Source: Tenebrio molitor
Taxonomy: Eukaryota > Arthropoda > Insecta > Coleoptera > Tenebrionidae
Reading direction: 5' to 3'
Assembly: GCF_963966145.1 (NCBI RefSeq)
Contig: NC_091046.1
Location: forward strand, 28,954,001 to 29,018,000
Length of the DNA: 64,000 nt
The notes below the pieces were generated by a model, which was not told the origin of the DNA, did no database searches, and saw nothing but the letters and a program-made list of their open reading frames with translations. Position numbers and translations under genes: made by a program. This document shows positions 33,833-44,733 of the stretch, piece by piece (within the stretch, counting starts at the first letter, position 1; each line of letters starts with the position of its first letter).

Positions 33833-35783
33833 TTGCTAATTAATTTGAAACTTCAGTTACCAACTATTAGAAGATTGCCAAAAGCTTGTAGAAATTTAGC
33901 TGCAGATAAATTAAGTTCCATTATTAATAACTGTCTTTCGACCAAATCAATATCTTCCTTTGGAAATCTTTTGCTTTTTTCATATAGAGCTTTCAATGTA
34001 GCAGAGAAATCTGATAAGTCGTTGAATAAGCATATAAAAGAAAATCTTTCTAATTTTGAAGTACCTCAAATACGAAGTGGTTCTAAGAAACGTACAAATT
34101 TATCATTAGCTAAGAAAGTCGAAGCAAAAGTAGCCGATTTTGATATCAGAGGAGCTTGTCATCGGATGACTCATTAGCTTCATTCAACGAAAACATCCTT
34201 CACCATCTCGCGGACTTTTTTTCCCAGACCCTTCCAAACCAGGAGACATTAGTTTAATAGTCAATGAGCAAAACTTTAGAGAAGCTATCAATTGATTTCC
34301 TGCCGGTTCTTCACCAGGTTTAGATGGCATGAGACCACAATACTTGAAGGACATTATATCTTTGTCAGCGGGTGAAGCAGGTGAGAAGGCACTAAGAGCT
34401 TTAACCAAACTGTGCAATTTTTTATTATCTGGGCAACTTCCTTCAGAAATCTGCCATTTATTGCATGGTGCGTCTTTATGTGCCCTTAACAAGAAAGATG
34501 GAGGAATTAGACCGATCGCTATCGGAAACTGTTTGCGAAGATTGACCTCAAAGCTAGCCTGTTTTCAAAGTCGTGATATTGTAAATTCGTATTTATCTCC
34601 ACACCAACTTGGCGTGGCAACTAAACTAGGGTGCGAAGCCGCAATTCATACCACACGAACTTTTGTTAATAACGATCAAAACCGTGGCAAAGTTCTTCTT
34701 AAATTAGATTTCAAAAATGCCTTTAACTCAGTCGAACGAGATTGTATTCTAAAAGAAATCCAATCTCGTACCCCACTTCTGTACCCTTATCTTTATCAAT
34801 GCTATAGAAATCCTTCAACTTTATTTTTCGGTAATCATTTAATTTCTTCTTCTGTTGGAGCCCAGCAAGGAGATCCCTGCGGTCCCATGATTTTTAGTCT
34901 TGCCATTCAACCAATTATTTTATCTTTGGATTCTGAACTGAATATATGGTATTTAGATGATGGAACCTTAGCTGATTACCCAGAAGTAGTTTTATCCGAC
35001 TTTAAGAAAGTTATCAATTTATCTCAGGAAATTGGCCTTGAATTAAACTTTAACAAATGCGAGATCTTTTGCTGTTCTGGAGACACAGATTTAAAAGTCA
35101 TAAAGGAATTTCAAAATTTAGCACCAGGCATTAAAATCTGTGACCGAGAAAGTTTATCTCTTTTAGGTTCTCCAATCTTTGACCAAGGTTTCAAAAACAC
35201 TGTCGAAAAAACTATAATTACAGTTGAAAATCTTTTAAACAAAGCTGAACTCCTAAACAGACACGTGGCCTATACTTTAATCAAAAACTGTCTTTTCATA
35301 CCAAAATTAAATTTTTTATTAAGAACAACTCCATTTTGGAAATTTTCTAATTATGTTAATTCAATTGATTCTTCTTTAGAGAGAATACTTAATTTACGTT
35401 TAACTAATTTACAATGGCGTCAGTCAACTTTAGAACCAAACGGACTCTCTCGAAATGACGGAAAACGCCCAGATGGGATGACTTTAGTACTGTGGATTAA
35501 AGGTCAACCTTTGGTTTGGGACGTTACTGTTGTAGATACACTTGCAGACGGTTACGTATTGAAATCATCTGAAGTCTCAGGTTCTGCCGCTGAAATGGCT
35601 TGCAAACGCAAACATAGCAAATATAGTTCAATCATTTCGTCAAACTACGTGTTTAAAGGTTTAGCATTTGAAACCTTAGGGCCTTGGTGCAAAGAATCAG
35701 GGGATTCAAAATCAAAGAACGTGGAAACGCTGCAAGCAAGTATTATAAAACAAAAATGTTATGTAATTATGTTATTAATATAA
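33833..35783 (+). pseudogene. R2-like reverse transcriptase-nuclease, internally deleted
   Basis: The pre-RT frame (33833-34177) ends at a premature stop; after frame changes the main frame 34329-35783 runs for 484 codons. RT landmarks are all present: PQYLKD, GGIRPIAIGN, LKLDFKNAFNS, QQGDPCGP and YLDD. Compared with 12578-14278, about 590 bp from the thumb to the Cys/His and RHxxxN region are deleted between direct repeats of TCAACTTTA, joining RQST to LEPNGL in frame. KRPDG and VWDVTV remain, but two smaller deletions remove most of the C-terminus. The nuclease therefore lacks its zinc-binding part. Confidence 0.8.
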
Positions 35784-36344
35784 TGTTCTTCATTTCTTTT
35801 CAATATTTATCTGGTCAACTTGTCGAAACAGACGTCAAAAGTGACAGCTGCTTTTGAAATAACCAAAAATGGGATAATTTCGCCAAAGGCAGATGATCAA
35901 ATGTATAGAATCTAAATCAGGGAACGCAAGAAGTTTCTTCTTCCGGCAATGAATCAAATATGGTTTGTTATGAGTGAAAATTTCCAGAGCAATTGTAACC
36001 TTGAGGGGTATGGGAAATTGACGGGAGGGATATGATGAATATTGAACCTTTGTTGATGGAAGGTAAAATGGCGACGTAGCGTCAAGTGAGGGCCTGTGAA
36101 GTGAATCAGAATCACAAGAAACTTATCCTGACTCCTGTGCCACAGCCATCTCTACTTACAAGCCGTGAAGTTAAAATTGGCAACACCGCTTAGTCGCCTT
36201 CAAGTGGGTCTACGCGCCAGGCCGCTCAAAGCGCCTTATCTAGTTAATTCGTTTTTTGGTAGGTAATTTTTTTAAATTTCATATAGTAATGTAATGAATA
36301 AAGGATGGATAAAAGGAAAACGTATAAAAATAGTAGTTTATTTA

Positions 36345-36630
36345 ACGAGTTTGCGTCTAAATTGAACCTTTTTTGGCATGAGTGGGCCAGTTTAAAACGC
36401 GAGTGAAACGCGTTTTAAAGGGCCACGAGTGCCAAAAAAGGCCACATTTACACACGAACGAGTTGAATACAACGTTTTTTGTTCGACTAACCTCTTAAAG
36501 GCTCAAAATTCGCTTAAAATCTGTAAAATTGGCTTGACTTTTCGTTTTGACAAGTTGTGACATTTATCAAAATCCGTTCACACAAGAGAAAATTCTCAAA
36601 TTCTGACAGTGTCGAACAAAAAACATTATT
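36345..36630. repeat. Palindromic repeat family A, copy 3
   Basis: Collinear with 31315-31615, including GAACGAGTTGAATACAACG, GTTCGACTAA and the closing GACAGTGTCGAACAAAAAA. Overall identity is high with scattered substitutions. Confidence 0.75.
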
Positions 36631-36959
36631 AAGATTTCAACGATTTTAATACTTAGTACGGTCGGTGGAGAAATAAAACTGGGACACTTAAAATTGAATC
36701 TACGTAAATCAGACCATTGAATAGTCAATATATTTGTCAGTGTCTATATAATATGTCATACCAAAGTTAACCTATTTGTAATAAAGCCGTAATTAAACGA
36801 TGCAAATTTGTAAATTTTGACTTATGTGATTGTCATTTTTGTCCTAGTTTTATTTGTCCATCGACTGTACCTACATATTCGCTAATTATTATTCAAAGTG
36901 GTAAGTTTTTTCTTTGTACTACGTTTTTCATGTTGACAAGCATTCTTTTTATTTTTACT

Positions 36960-38100
36960 AAAAAAACTTCAACTATCCCACCTCCACCCGGCGGCACGGC
37001 AATTTTGCCGGAGTACATACACTATTACGGATATTACTATCAAGTAATAGTGCAGTGCTTATCAACATAATTACCGGCGTCTTGCCTCCGCATTTTGACT
37101 TTGTTGTGTATTATGTTCTGTGTCAATGTTAAGGAACTTCCTCACGATGTGACATGAGTATAATAATATACCTTTTTGAATTTCAACTACCAATGTGTTA
37201 TCTAAATCCAGAATTTTTAAATTTTTAAAAAGAGATTGCGGTACTATTCCCGTTGCTGAAATTACAAGTGGTAAAATCGAAATTTTTTCTAAACACCAAA
37301 GATTTCTCATAGCAACGGACAGCTCTAAATATTTATTAATTTTTGTGTTATATGTCTGTGTTATATTATGTGAATTTGGAACAGCTATATCTAAAAGATA
37401 TGCTTGCTTTTGTTGTTTATTTAAAATAATAATGTCTGGTCTGTTATGCTTAATATGAATGTCAGTTAAAATTGTTCTATCAAAATATAACTTGTAACTG
37501 TCATTTTCCAAACAACTTTCTGGTGTATAACTATAATGTGGTTGTGTATTCTTTAATAAATTGAATTTAACAGCTAAATTCATGTGTATAATTTTAGCGA
37601 ATATATCGTGTCGTTTTTTAATATAATTATTTAACACTATATTGCTCATAATTAATGCCGCAAGGACGTATATTTTTTCACATGGTGTTCCACATTCGGT
37701 AATTGTTCACTTTAACTACTTCTGGAATTTTCGCGTTTTTTCTGGCTAGACAGCCTCAGGGCGTCCTCCTAGATCGTGTCCCACCATTCAAACCTTGTGC
37801 AAATGCCTTTTTTTTCTCTTGTTGTGTTTCAAGGTCGCGTCAAGGTCGCGCCAGTGTCTTGGTATAACTAAAGGGTAAGGAAAATTCATTTGCACAAGGT
37901 TTGAGTGGTGGAAAACGATGTAGGAGGACGCCCTGAGGCTGTCTAGCCAGAAAAAACGCGAAAATTCCAGAAGTAGTTAAAGTGAACAATGACCCCACAT
38001 TCGCATACAACTCTAAAATCAACATAAAGGTTATCTGATTTTATACTTTTAATTGCTAATGTGGTTAATACTCGTACTTTTTGATGATTCTTTTTGCTCA
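36960..38100 (-). mobile_element. 3' fragment of a second LINE family with restriction-like nuclease, minus strand
   Basis: The coding part 37071-37649 reads minus strand: YIKKRHDIFAK (RHN-like), HNRPDIIILN, AYLLDIAVPN, LPLVISATGIVP and a typical tail ending in HIVRKFL. PD followed 13 residues later by D is a restriction-like nuclease core, different from the R2-like family above. The 3' end carries a hairpin CCGGCAAAATTGCCG and a GC-rich segment. The reading frame continues upstream on the far side of the MITE 37698-37994 (VDFRVVCECG...), so the MITE inserted into the LINE. The fragment is 5'-truncated. Confidence 0.7.
37698..37994. mobile_element. 297-bp foldback MITE with 8-bp TSD inside the LINE frame
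   Basis: The arms of about 108 bp, starting GGTAATTGTTCACTTTAACT and ending AGTTAAAGTGAACAATGACC, are roughly 95% identical. CCACATTC is duplicated at 37690-37697 and 37995-38002. GG...CC ends with an 8-bp duplication are compatible with a Merlin-like or hAT-like mover, but no autonomous partner is visible. Confidence 0.85.
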
Positions 38101-38380
38101 AGAATTGTTAAATACTTCTTCAGCACCAATTTATCTCACTGTTTTTGATTCAAACTCACAAAAACACTATCTAACAAACGTGGACTGATGAAGGAATAGA
38201 CCCACACGCGACGTTGCCAGATTTCTAACTTCACGGCTTGTAAGTAAAGATGGCTGTGCCTGTGCACAACACTGCATCTGCAACCTGCAACGTATTAGCG
38301 CAGCTACACGAGCGGGACTCGTCATCGTCTAAATGAAAGAAAAGACTTGTAGGAACATTTTAGACATTGCAAAAAAAGCT

Positions 38381-39469
38381 GGAGCGCGTTCATAAATACT
38401 CTGGGTAGGTATAAAGGTTACCCGTGGGTCACCCAAACGCCGTTCACAAATTAAAATTGAAGGAATAATCACGCTACCCCAGATCGTTCACAAATGTTTA
38501 GAGTGACACAAGGAGTGTGCCCATGATAGAAAGAAGATGTATATCGTGAGTGTGCCCATGTTACCGATGTCTAGCGGTGCGGGAGAAATTACCCATACGT
38601 TAGATTTGACGTCTGTCAAATATCTGACGGCAGTGAAGCGGCAGCTGCGTGAAAAAAATATGTTCTAAGGTGTTTTTATACATTTTTTAACTATGTTTTC
38701 AATAATGGGAACAAAATTTTCGAAACTGGAACGGCTGACTCTCAAATGCATTTGAAATTGTCTGTTGGTTAACCTCGGTACTATTACGATCATAAAATTT
38801 TGGACATCAAACTTCTTTCACATTAAAAAAATTACTCTAAATCGTGCTTTATTGAAACTGTCACATGAAAGATGAAATTGTTGTCAATTTGACACCGGTT
38901 TAAAATATATTTTTTTTAATATGCGAATACATTTGGGTATTTGTTTTATATTTTTTATTAATTAAAACCTCGTTCTATTCCATTTGTCTGATTTTTACAA
39001 CTTTCTGAATATTTTCTCGGTAAATCTGACATTCACATTTTCAAAATTGACACAATCAAAATTGAGGTTATTAATACATAAGGGTCGCTTTAGAATATAT
39101 GACAGCACGATGACATTAGTGTCCAAAATTTTTTGATCGCAATAGTACAATCCGTTCAATATATCCAACAATTCTTAAAGGTATTCCTTGTGCAACCACA
39201 CTTATATTCTTTTCTTCCCCTTCATGTATTGAATCCAGTGATAACAAATTTACAGGGGACAAACGTTTTTTTGCAGAACAAATTGTCCCAGAAATAATTA
39301 ATTTTCTTTTTCTTTCGTCAAATTGCATTTTTAATCTGAGTTGACAATGTTCATTTACAAAAACAAAAAACACGCGTTTACCCGATTCCGTTCATAATGC
39401 CGGAGTGACACTGCAGTCACGTGATATTCCCCACACTCTACCTTCGCCCATATTTTATGAACGCGCTCC
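38381..39469. mobile_element. Element S: 1.1-kb TIR element, GGAGCGCGTTCATAAA ends
   Basis: GGAGCGCGTTCATAAA at 38381 and TTTTATGAACGCGCTCC ending at 39469 are the TIRs. A related end (GGGGTGCGTTCAGAAATC) starts at 63914 and shares GCGCCGTTCGTAAATT-like sequence further in. No transposase recognised. Confidence 0.6.
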
Positions 39470-39754
39470 TGGAGTTACACGTAGGTTTTGAGCAACAGAT
39501 CAAGCATAGTGGCAGTTCTGAAAGAAAGAAGACAAAACTGGATTGGATTGAACTAACCTATTTATTTTAGCATCATTATTAGTAAAAATTTAATATCAAA
39601 TTTTATAACTAAACGATGTAGAATGCAACAAATGAAATAAGAAACATGGAAAATAAAAAGAATAATTTATAACAAGTGTTCAAAATGACCACCTTTCATC
39701 TGAAGGAATAGGCGAGCTCATTTTATTAAATTTTCCCTTGCCAGTCTAAGTATA

Positions 39755-40740
39755 CAGGCTGTTTGATGAAAAACGCCTCAACCCATAACTTTGTTATTTA
39801 TTACCCGATTTCAATGAATAAAAAAAATTAAAGATATGGTTTTTCAAGTGCTACAAAACAGCCATAAAATGATTTTTTTTTGTCGTTATCTTCAATAGCT
39901 AACGATAGTCAACTTTTTTTTTTAAATGCACGCATGTAGTTTTTTAGGCTTGGTCTGGTAAGGTTTTTTTTTCTGGATCTAATGATGTATTGAAAGTTAT
40001 CATTTGGTTCATAGCTAACTGAAAAAAAAAATAAAACATTTTTTTTGTGGTTCAGCTTATTATAAAATTTTTAAGAGTGCCGTGAAAAACAATCGGAATA
40101 CAAAGTACGATAAATGTCATCTAAACGTCAGCTTAGAAGTTTTCATCTGCTTTTTTACACTTTTTTGATTCAACTATAAAATAACATTGTCAGTCATGCA
40201 GGATAGCAGTCATTTGACTATTATTTTATGTTCGAGTGTAATAAAAATCGTAATTAGTCAAAAACAAAAAGTTAATAGAAAAAATAATTATTATTATTAT
40301 TATTATTTATGTTTTCCAAGAAAATAATAATAAAACTCTTCAAGATTGCACCTGAAAATTTTCAAACTCACACTTGACATTTGTTGCTGTTTGTGTTCCA
40401 ATTGTTTTTCACGGCACACTTGAAAATTTCATAATAAACTGAACCACAATTAAAAATTGTTTTATTTTTTTTCAGTCAGCTATGGACCAAACGATAACTT
40501 TTAATACATCGTTAGATTCAGAAAAAAAAACTTTATCAGACTGAGCCTAAAAAACTACATGTGTCCATTTAAAAAAAAAAAGTTGACTATCGTAAGCTAC
40601 TGAAAATAACGCCAAAAAAATGTATTTTATGGCTGCTTCGTAGCGCATGAAAAACCATATCTTCGGTTTTTTTGTTCATTGAAATCGGATAATAAATAAA
40701 AAAGTTATGGGTTGAGGCGTTTTTTTTATCAAACAGCCTG
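39755..40740. mobile_element. Foldback mariner-type element T, copy 1
   Basis: TA-CAGGCTGTTTGATGAAAAA and TTTTATCAAACAGCCTG-TA bound 986 bp whose halves pair over more than 350 bp each. Copy 2 is at 50524-51401 in the same orientation. A TTA/TAT-rich centre lies near 40285. Non-coding. Confidence 0.85.
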
Positions 40741-40871
40741 TATTAAGAATAACAGTAGCCAGTGTTTCGTGAATTTGGTCATTTAGTTCTTCTAAAATAT
40801 TGATAGGTTCGCGGTAAATATAGTTTTTCAAATATACTTCTTCTACCGTCGTCATCTGAACAAGGACTCAG

Positions 40872-41066
40872 TCACTCAGTGTCTCGAGCACGGTACACCA
40901 ACCGTAGAAATACGTTATAATTTGGATGTGGCAAACGTCGTGGAAAATGTATTGCATATTCCCTTGCATCCTCACGTCCATTGCGCCGGCACTCTCCATA
41001 AATTATGAGCATTTCGGCATACTCTGCAGCTGTATATAGGCCGTGCCAAACCCAAATAACCACCAC
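40872..41066 (-). pseudogene. N-terminus of a Tc3/mariner-like transposase (element Q)
   Basis: Reads YTAAEYAEMLIIYGECRRNG, then AREYAIHFPRRLPHPNY and FLRLVYRARDTE. A tyrosine-start helix followed by R-x-Y-x-x-x-FP-x-R-x-x-P is the DNA-binding start of a transposase family common in insects. The catalytic domain is not visible; element T (39755-40740) lies where the gene should continue. Confidence 0.55.
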
Positions 41067-41587
41067 CTGTTGAATTATGTTGGTGAAAACAAAATTATAC
41101 TAAGTGTATAATGGATGCTAGACCAATCAAATTTAAGTGCACAACGTTGCCGGTTGATTTTCTGAGTAGAATGCAGTGTTGGTGGTTATTTGGCTTTGGC
41201 AAAGACTATACATGATTTCAATACGAAGTTTGACAATTTCGAATCAAATTATAACTTGACGTTGTCAAAATCTTCACAGTTGCCCAAACATTTACTTGAA
41301 ATTCCATACCATTCTTACTAGAATTATGTTGCTAGGCAATTCAAACCTTTGGTTAAATTTACATGAAATTCAAATTAACAGCGTCCTTCTGATTGGTTAA
41401 CTTTAATTATTCATTACAAAAAACCGATTATACCCTGTCCTTTTTTTTAAACGTTATTGCTTTCAGTTATCACCAAGGAAAACGCACTGTAAGTTTGATC
41501 CGCGAGTTCTGGGACACCTGTATATTAAATAAAAATACAACTTTAGTTACCTAAGCGGTACTTTGAGATAGGAATACAAGTAAGTTA

Positions 41588-42185
41588 CTGATCTGAATTA
41601 CAATTAACGCTTTCTGAAATTGAATTTAAGGTTCTGAATTAAGTACAAACAACGCTTTCTGAAATTGAATTCTGAATTACAGTTAATTTCAAAATTATCG
41701 AGTACACCTCAAAAATCAAGAAGTCGATTTATTCCAGTTTTTTCCACGTGTGAAGATGCCTTTTTGAAATTTGGACGTCATATTTTTATATAGGTTAGGT
41801 ATGTTTGATAACATAAATGTCGCTGATATTTTAGAACACCATAATATTGTTTGTTTTATCCTCTTTACACGGTGTTCTTCGCGATGTTATAATATTGGGC
41901 TCTCCTCCGGATCGACCACCCTTCTTCTCATTTGGAAAGAATGACCACTTTCGCGTATTCGGTTAGATTAGGCATTTTGTTTGTCAAAATTGACATTTAT
42001 CTTTGACAAAAAATGTAAGTGCATTTTACACTATAGAAAATTAGGTGTACTCTATAATTTTGAAATTAACTGTACAATTCACACTTTCTGAAATACATCT
42101 TACAAATCTGAATTACAATTAACACTTTCTGAAATCAAATTGACTAATCTGAATTACAAGTGATTGTTTCTGAATTACCTACACT
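41588..42185. repeat. Right subterminal arrays of element P
   Basis: Two clusters (41588-41700 and 42066-42185) of the motif AACGCTTTCTGAAATTGAAT or CTGAATTACAATTAACACTT, the inverse of the left array. The spacer between them (to about 42060) has no gene. Confidence 0.6.
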
Positions 42186-42726
42186 TGAAAAAGGTGTAGT
42201 GGCCAGAGTGGCCAGATATCCACTACCGCCACAGAATTTTGGCCCTCCCTTTCATGTCACTTTAAAAAAAATGGATGTATAGTCCATGCTTTATTGTCAT
42301 TATGACTTTTGGAATTGACATCCAAAAATTTGTCAATCTCATACTTCATTCAAATAGTTGCGAACATGTTACCAATACCATATTTCAATAAAGTGCAGAT
42401 AATATTCCTGTTCCAAGATTGCACGGAATGAGGAAGCGCGTTTTCTTGTAAGTCAGTCAGCTAATGAAGCGATTGCCAGTATTTTGCTGAAGAAGTCAAG
42501 ACCGCAGTATGAAAAAGCTTACACCGGTTTCCGGCATTGGTGTGACTCTACGAGTAAAAAAAAATGAGTAACACAACAGAAAACGTTCTATTAGCATATT
42601 TAGAGGAAAAGTCGAAGATTTTGAAGCTGTCGACACTGTGGTAATTAAATTTGATAGAGTGAAGTCAAAACGTTTTAATGTGCCCCTAATCATGTATTCA
42701 GCCGCTGATTATCTCAAAATAATTAT

Positions 42727-43210
42727 AATTTTGGAGAATGTGGACGTAATGCCACGGAGGCAGCGAGGGTCTTTTCCGAACGTTTTCCGAACAGAAATCA
42801 CCCTGATCACAAGGTAATACTGCGAGCGATTGCAAGGATGCACAAGACAGGTCAAGTTCTACCAAATCGAAAATAGTCTGGTGGTCCTCCCATGACTGCG
42901 CGTACGGTTGAGAATGAAGAAGCCATTCTAAATACTGTTGAAGAAGATGGTACCAGAAGCCTTGCCGAAATTGCTCGCCCATTGGGTATTACTAGTAGTT
43001 CGGTATACCTACCGACTTTTGAAAAATAACCGAAAACATCCGCATCATTACATTCGTATACATACAACATCTACAGCCAGAGGATTACCCTACTATGTAG
43101 AAGGGAGTTCTGCACGTGGTTGCTAAACCAAGAAATGTTGGAACTAAATTTTGTTTCGCGAATTTTATTTTCGGATGAATCAACTTTTGGCAGGCAAGGG
43201 TACTGTTACA
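42727..43210 (+). pseudogene. Tc3/mariner-like transposase relic
   Basis: Reads ATEAARVFSERFPNRNHPDH, then VILRAIARMHKTGQVLPNRK with a stop, GPPMTARTVENEEAILN, SLAEIARPLGITSSSVYR, and after a slip HHYIRIH. Further on come EFCTWLLNQEMLELNFVSRI and LFSDESTFGRQG, whose D is the first catalytic aspartate. The order is HTH, linker, catalytic start; the second and third catalytic residues are missing. At least two frame changes and several stops. It lies just outside element P. Confidence 0.75.
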
Positions 43211-43329
43211 ACCCTTCTTATTGAGAAGCCCAGGGTTGTACGTAACGCTGTGTAACTCCGCAGGGGGGGGGGAATAGTTTTACACTTGTGCTGGATTTAA
43301 TGGTATATTGTTCGGCTAATATTCATCTG

Positions 43330-43900
43330 ATTCACACTGTGGATCGCTGGGTTTCCGGTGCTGGGTCGCAGGTGGACAGCTCCGTGCTCGCCCGGAGCAG
43401 TCTCCGGCTAGGGTTGATGTCGGGGCTGGATGGTGTGGGCGGGTGGCCTTGATTGCTGCTGCGTGATGGGTCCAGGTGGACCTGGGGAGGAAACGGCGTC
43501 TCTCGTCCCCGGTGGTGATGCTGTTGACGGTGAAGCCTGCTCGCCACAAAATGGCGTGGTTGTTACTTTCGGAGAGATAAGGAGTTTCAACTTACTCTTC
43601 GGTCTGGTGATCCCCCTTGATCCGCTCAACGGCGATATATTACGAGTGTCCCAGGGTTGATCCGCACGACGGCGATGACGCAAACCTTTTTCCCCGGGTT
43701 TTGTCACTAATAGCCTGGGACACTAATTCGCGGCGGGTCTACCGTTGATGTTCTTTTCGCCGACAGTATTCAAGTGACCAAATCTCTCTCTCTCCCACGC
43801 TGACCCGTCATTTGCCCTCACCAACCGTCGTACGATGGTCCTAATGTGGTGGTACATTAGACCTTGCGGGCTGGTTTGTTGGGGGATTGTATGGTATGGC
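43330..43900. other. GC-rich island of unknown origin
   Basis: About 570 bp with markedly higher GC than the window, including CGGCGATGACG-like segments and long chance frames on both strands. A run of ten G precedes it at about 43264 and another is at about 44056. No LTR ends or family motifs were identified. It may be part of a retroelement from a different compositional background. The following 43900-44260 has nothing recognisable. Confidence 0.35.
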
Positions 43901-44266
43901 AACAGAATCAATTAATTTAGAAATTTGAATCCTTCCTCATTAGGTTGGACCTTTTGAGTTTCCTGTATGCTTAACAGGAGACATTAATGCTAATTTTTTA
44001 AATATGGAACTTCCACATTTACTGGATGATATAGTTACCAGTGGCGTAGATAAGGGGGGGGGGGGTCCGGACCCAGAGCTCATCCATATTTTTTTTACAA
44101 CTGAATAATATATCCTCTTCACGTTGGATTGAACATCAGTGGTGCAAATCGCACACATTTGGCATTAACTTTCATATGAGTTATCATAGTAACAGGTCAG
44201 GTCATTTGCACCACCGATGTTCATTCCAACGTGAACAGATATTACTTTTTCAGTATACAGGGTGCG

Positions 44267-44733
44267 TCCTAAAAAACGCCGCAAGCCATATCTCCGTTAT
44301 TTATGGCCCGATTTAAATAAAACAAAAACTGGAATAAATCACTTTAAAAACAGTATAAGCACAATATAGATTAATGGTTTTTTTTAAGTCATTCAAGGTC
44401 AGATGATAGTAAACTTTGTTTTTTCAAATAGCTTGGTAGATTTTTTTATTCCGATTTTGAAAGAAATTATTTTTCTGGATCCAACGATATGCCGCATTCT
44501 AGGGTGCGCTTAATAGTAACCGAGAAAATAAATAAATAAAATACCATTATTCACTCATTATTGTAATTTTTTCTTCAGAAAAAATCCTAAACGCAGTATT
44601 TATTACACATTCTGTCACATTATTTTTTGTTCTGGTCTTCAGAAAGTATTGCTATTGCGTTTAGGATTGTTTTCCATAGTAACCTGATTTTTTTTTGGAG
44701 AAAAAATTTTCAATAATGCTATTTTATTAATTT
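44267..44733. repeat. Single-ended CAGGGTGCGTCC repeat
   Basis: It begins TA-CAGGGTGCGTCCTAAAAAA and continues CATATCTCCGTTATTTATGG, resembling the inner part of element T. No matching right end was found before repeat W begins at 44734. Confidence 0.45.

Larger units (their letters stand above)
31647..35783 (+). mobile_element. Longest copy of the R2-like retrotransposon, broken by insertions and deletions
   Basis: The order matches one element: N-terminal frame start (ATG at 31647, MPLSTSSDISLDEFLNL) with a frame slip; two C2H2 zinc fingers (32200-32560); the pre-RT region (33833-34177); RT and nuclease (34329-35783); and the 3' tail. Unrelated material interrupts it: a foldback at 31865-31977, zinc-ribbon pseudogene DNA at about 32640-33230 and a foldback at 33306-33555. 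It shows that the family has R2-superclade order, fingers then RT then nuclease. Confidence 0.7.
36141..38258. mobile_element. Element R: 2.1-kb TIR unit filled with other elements
   Basis: CACAGCCATCTCTACTTACA at 36141 with AGCCGTGAAGTTA is inverted at 38211-38258 (TAACTTCACGGCTTGTAAGT). It contains a family A copy, a minus-strand LINE fragment and a foldback MITE. The preceding 35784-36140 is unassigned. Confidence 0.6.
31096..41520 (-). mobile_element. Mariner-like element Q, expanded to 10.4 kb by insertions
   Basis: TA-CAGGCTGTCCCAGAACTCGC at 31096 and its inverse GCGAGTTCTGGGACACCTG-TA at 41520 are TIRs with one or two changes. A transposase N-terminus on the minus strand at 40872-41066 lies near the right end. 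A single end of the same family is at 52315. Everything between about 31315 and 40740 is inserted elements. Confidence 0.65.
30181..42199. mobile_element. Outer element P: 12-kb span with matching TIRs and subterminal arrays
   Basis: The left end CTACACCTTTTTCAAGTGTA followed by ATTCAGAAAC is inverted at 42166-42199. Just inside each end are runs of a degenerate motif related to TTGTAATTCAGAAAGCGTT (30760-30980, 41588-41700, 42066-42185), in opposite orientation left versus right. No target duplication was seen at the outer edges. Most of the 12 kb is later insertions, so the original element was probably under 2 kb. Confidence 0.55.

Noticed and set aside
43316..43707. Overlapping GC-rich frames of 70-99 codons on both strands
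   Set aside because: They arise from low stop-codon frequency in GC-rich sequence; arginine/proline-rich products with no domain or splice support.
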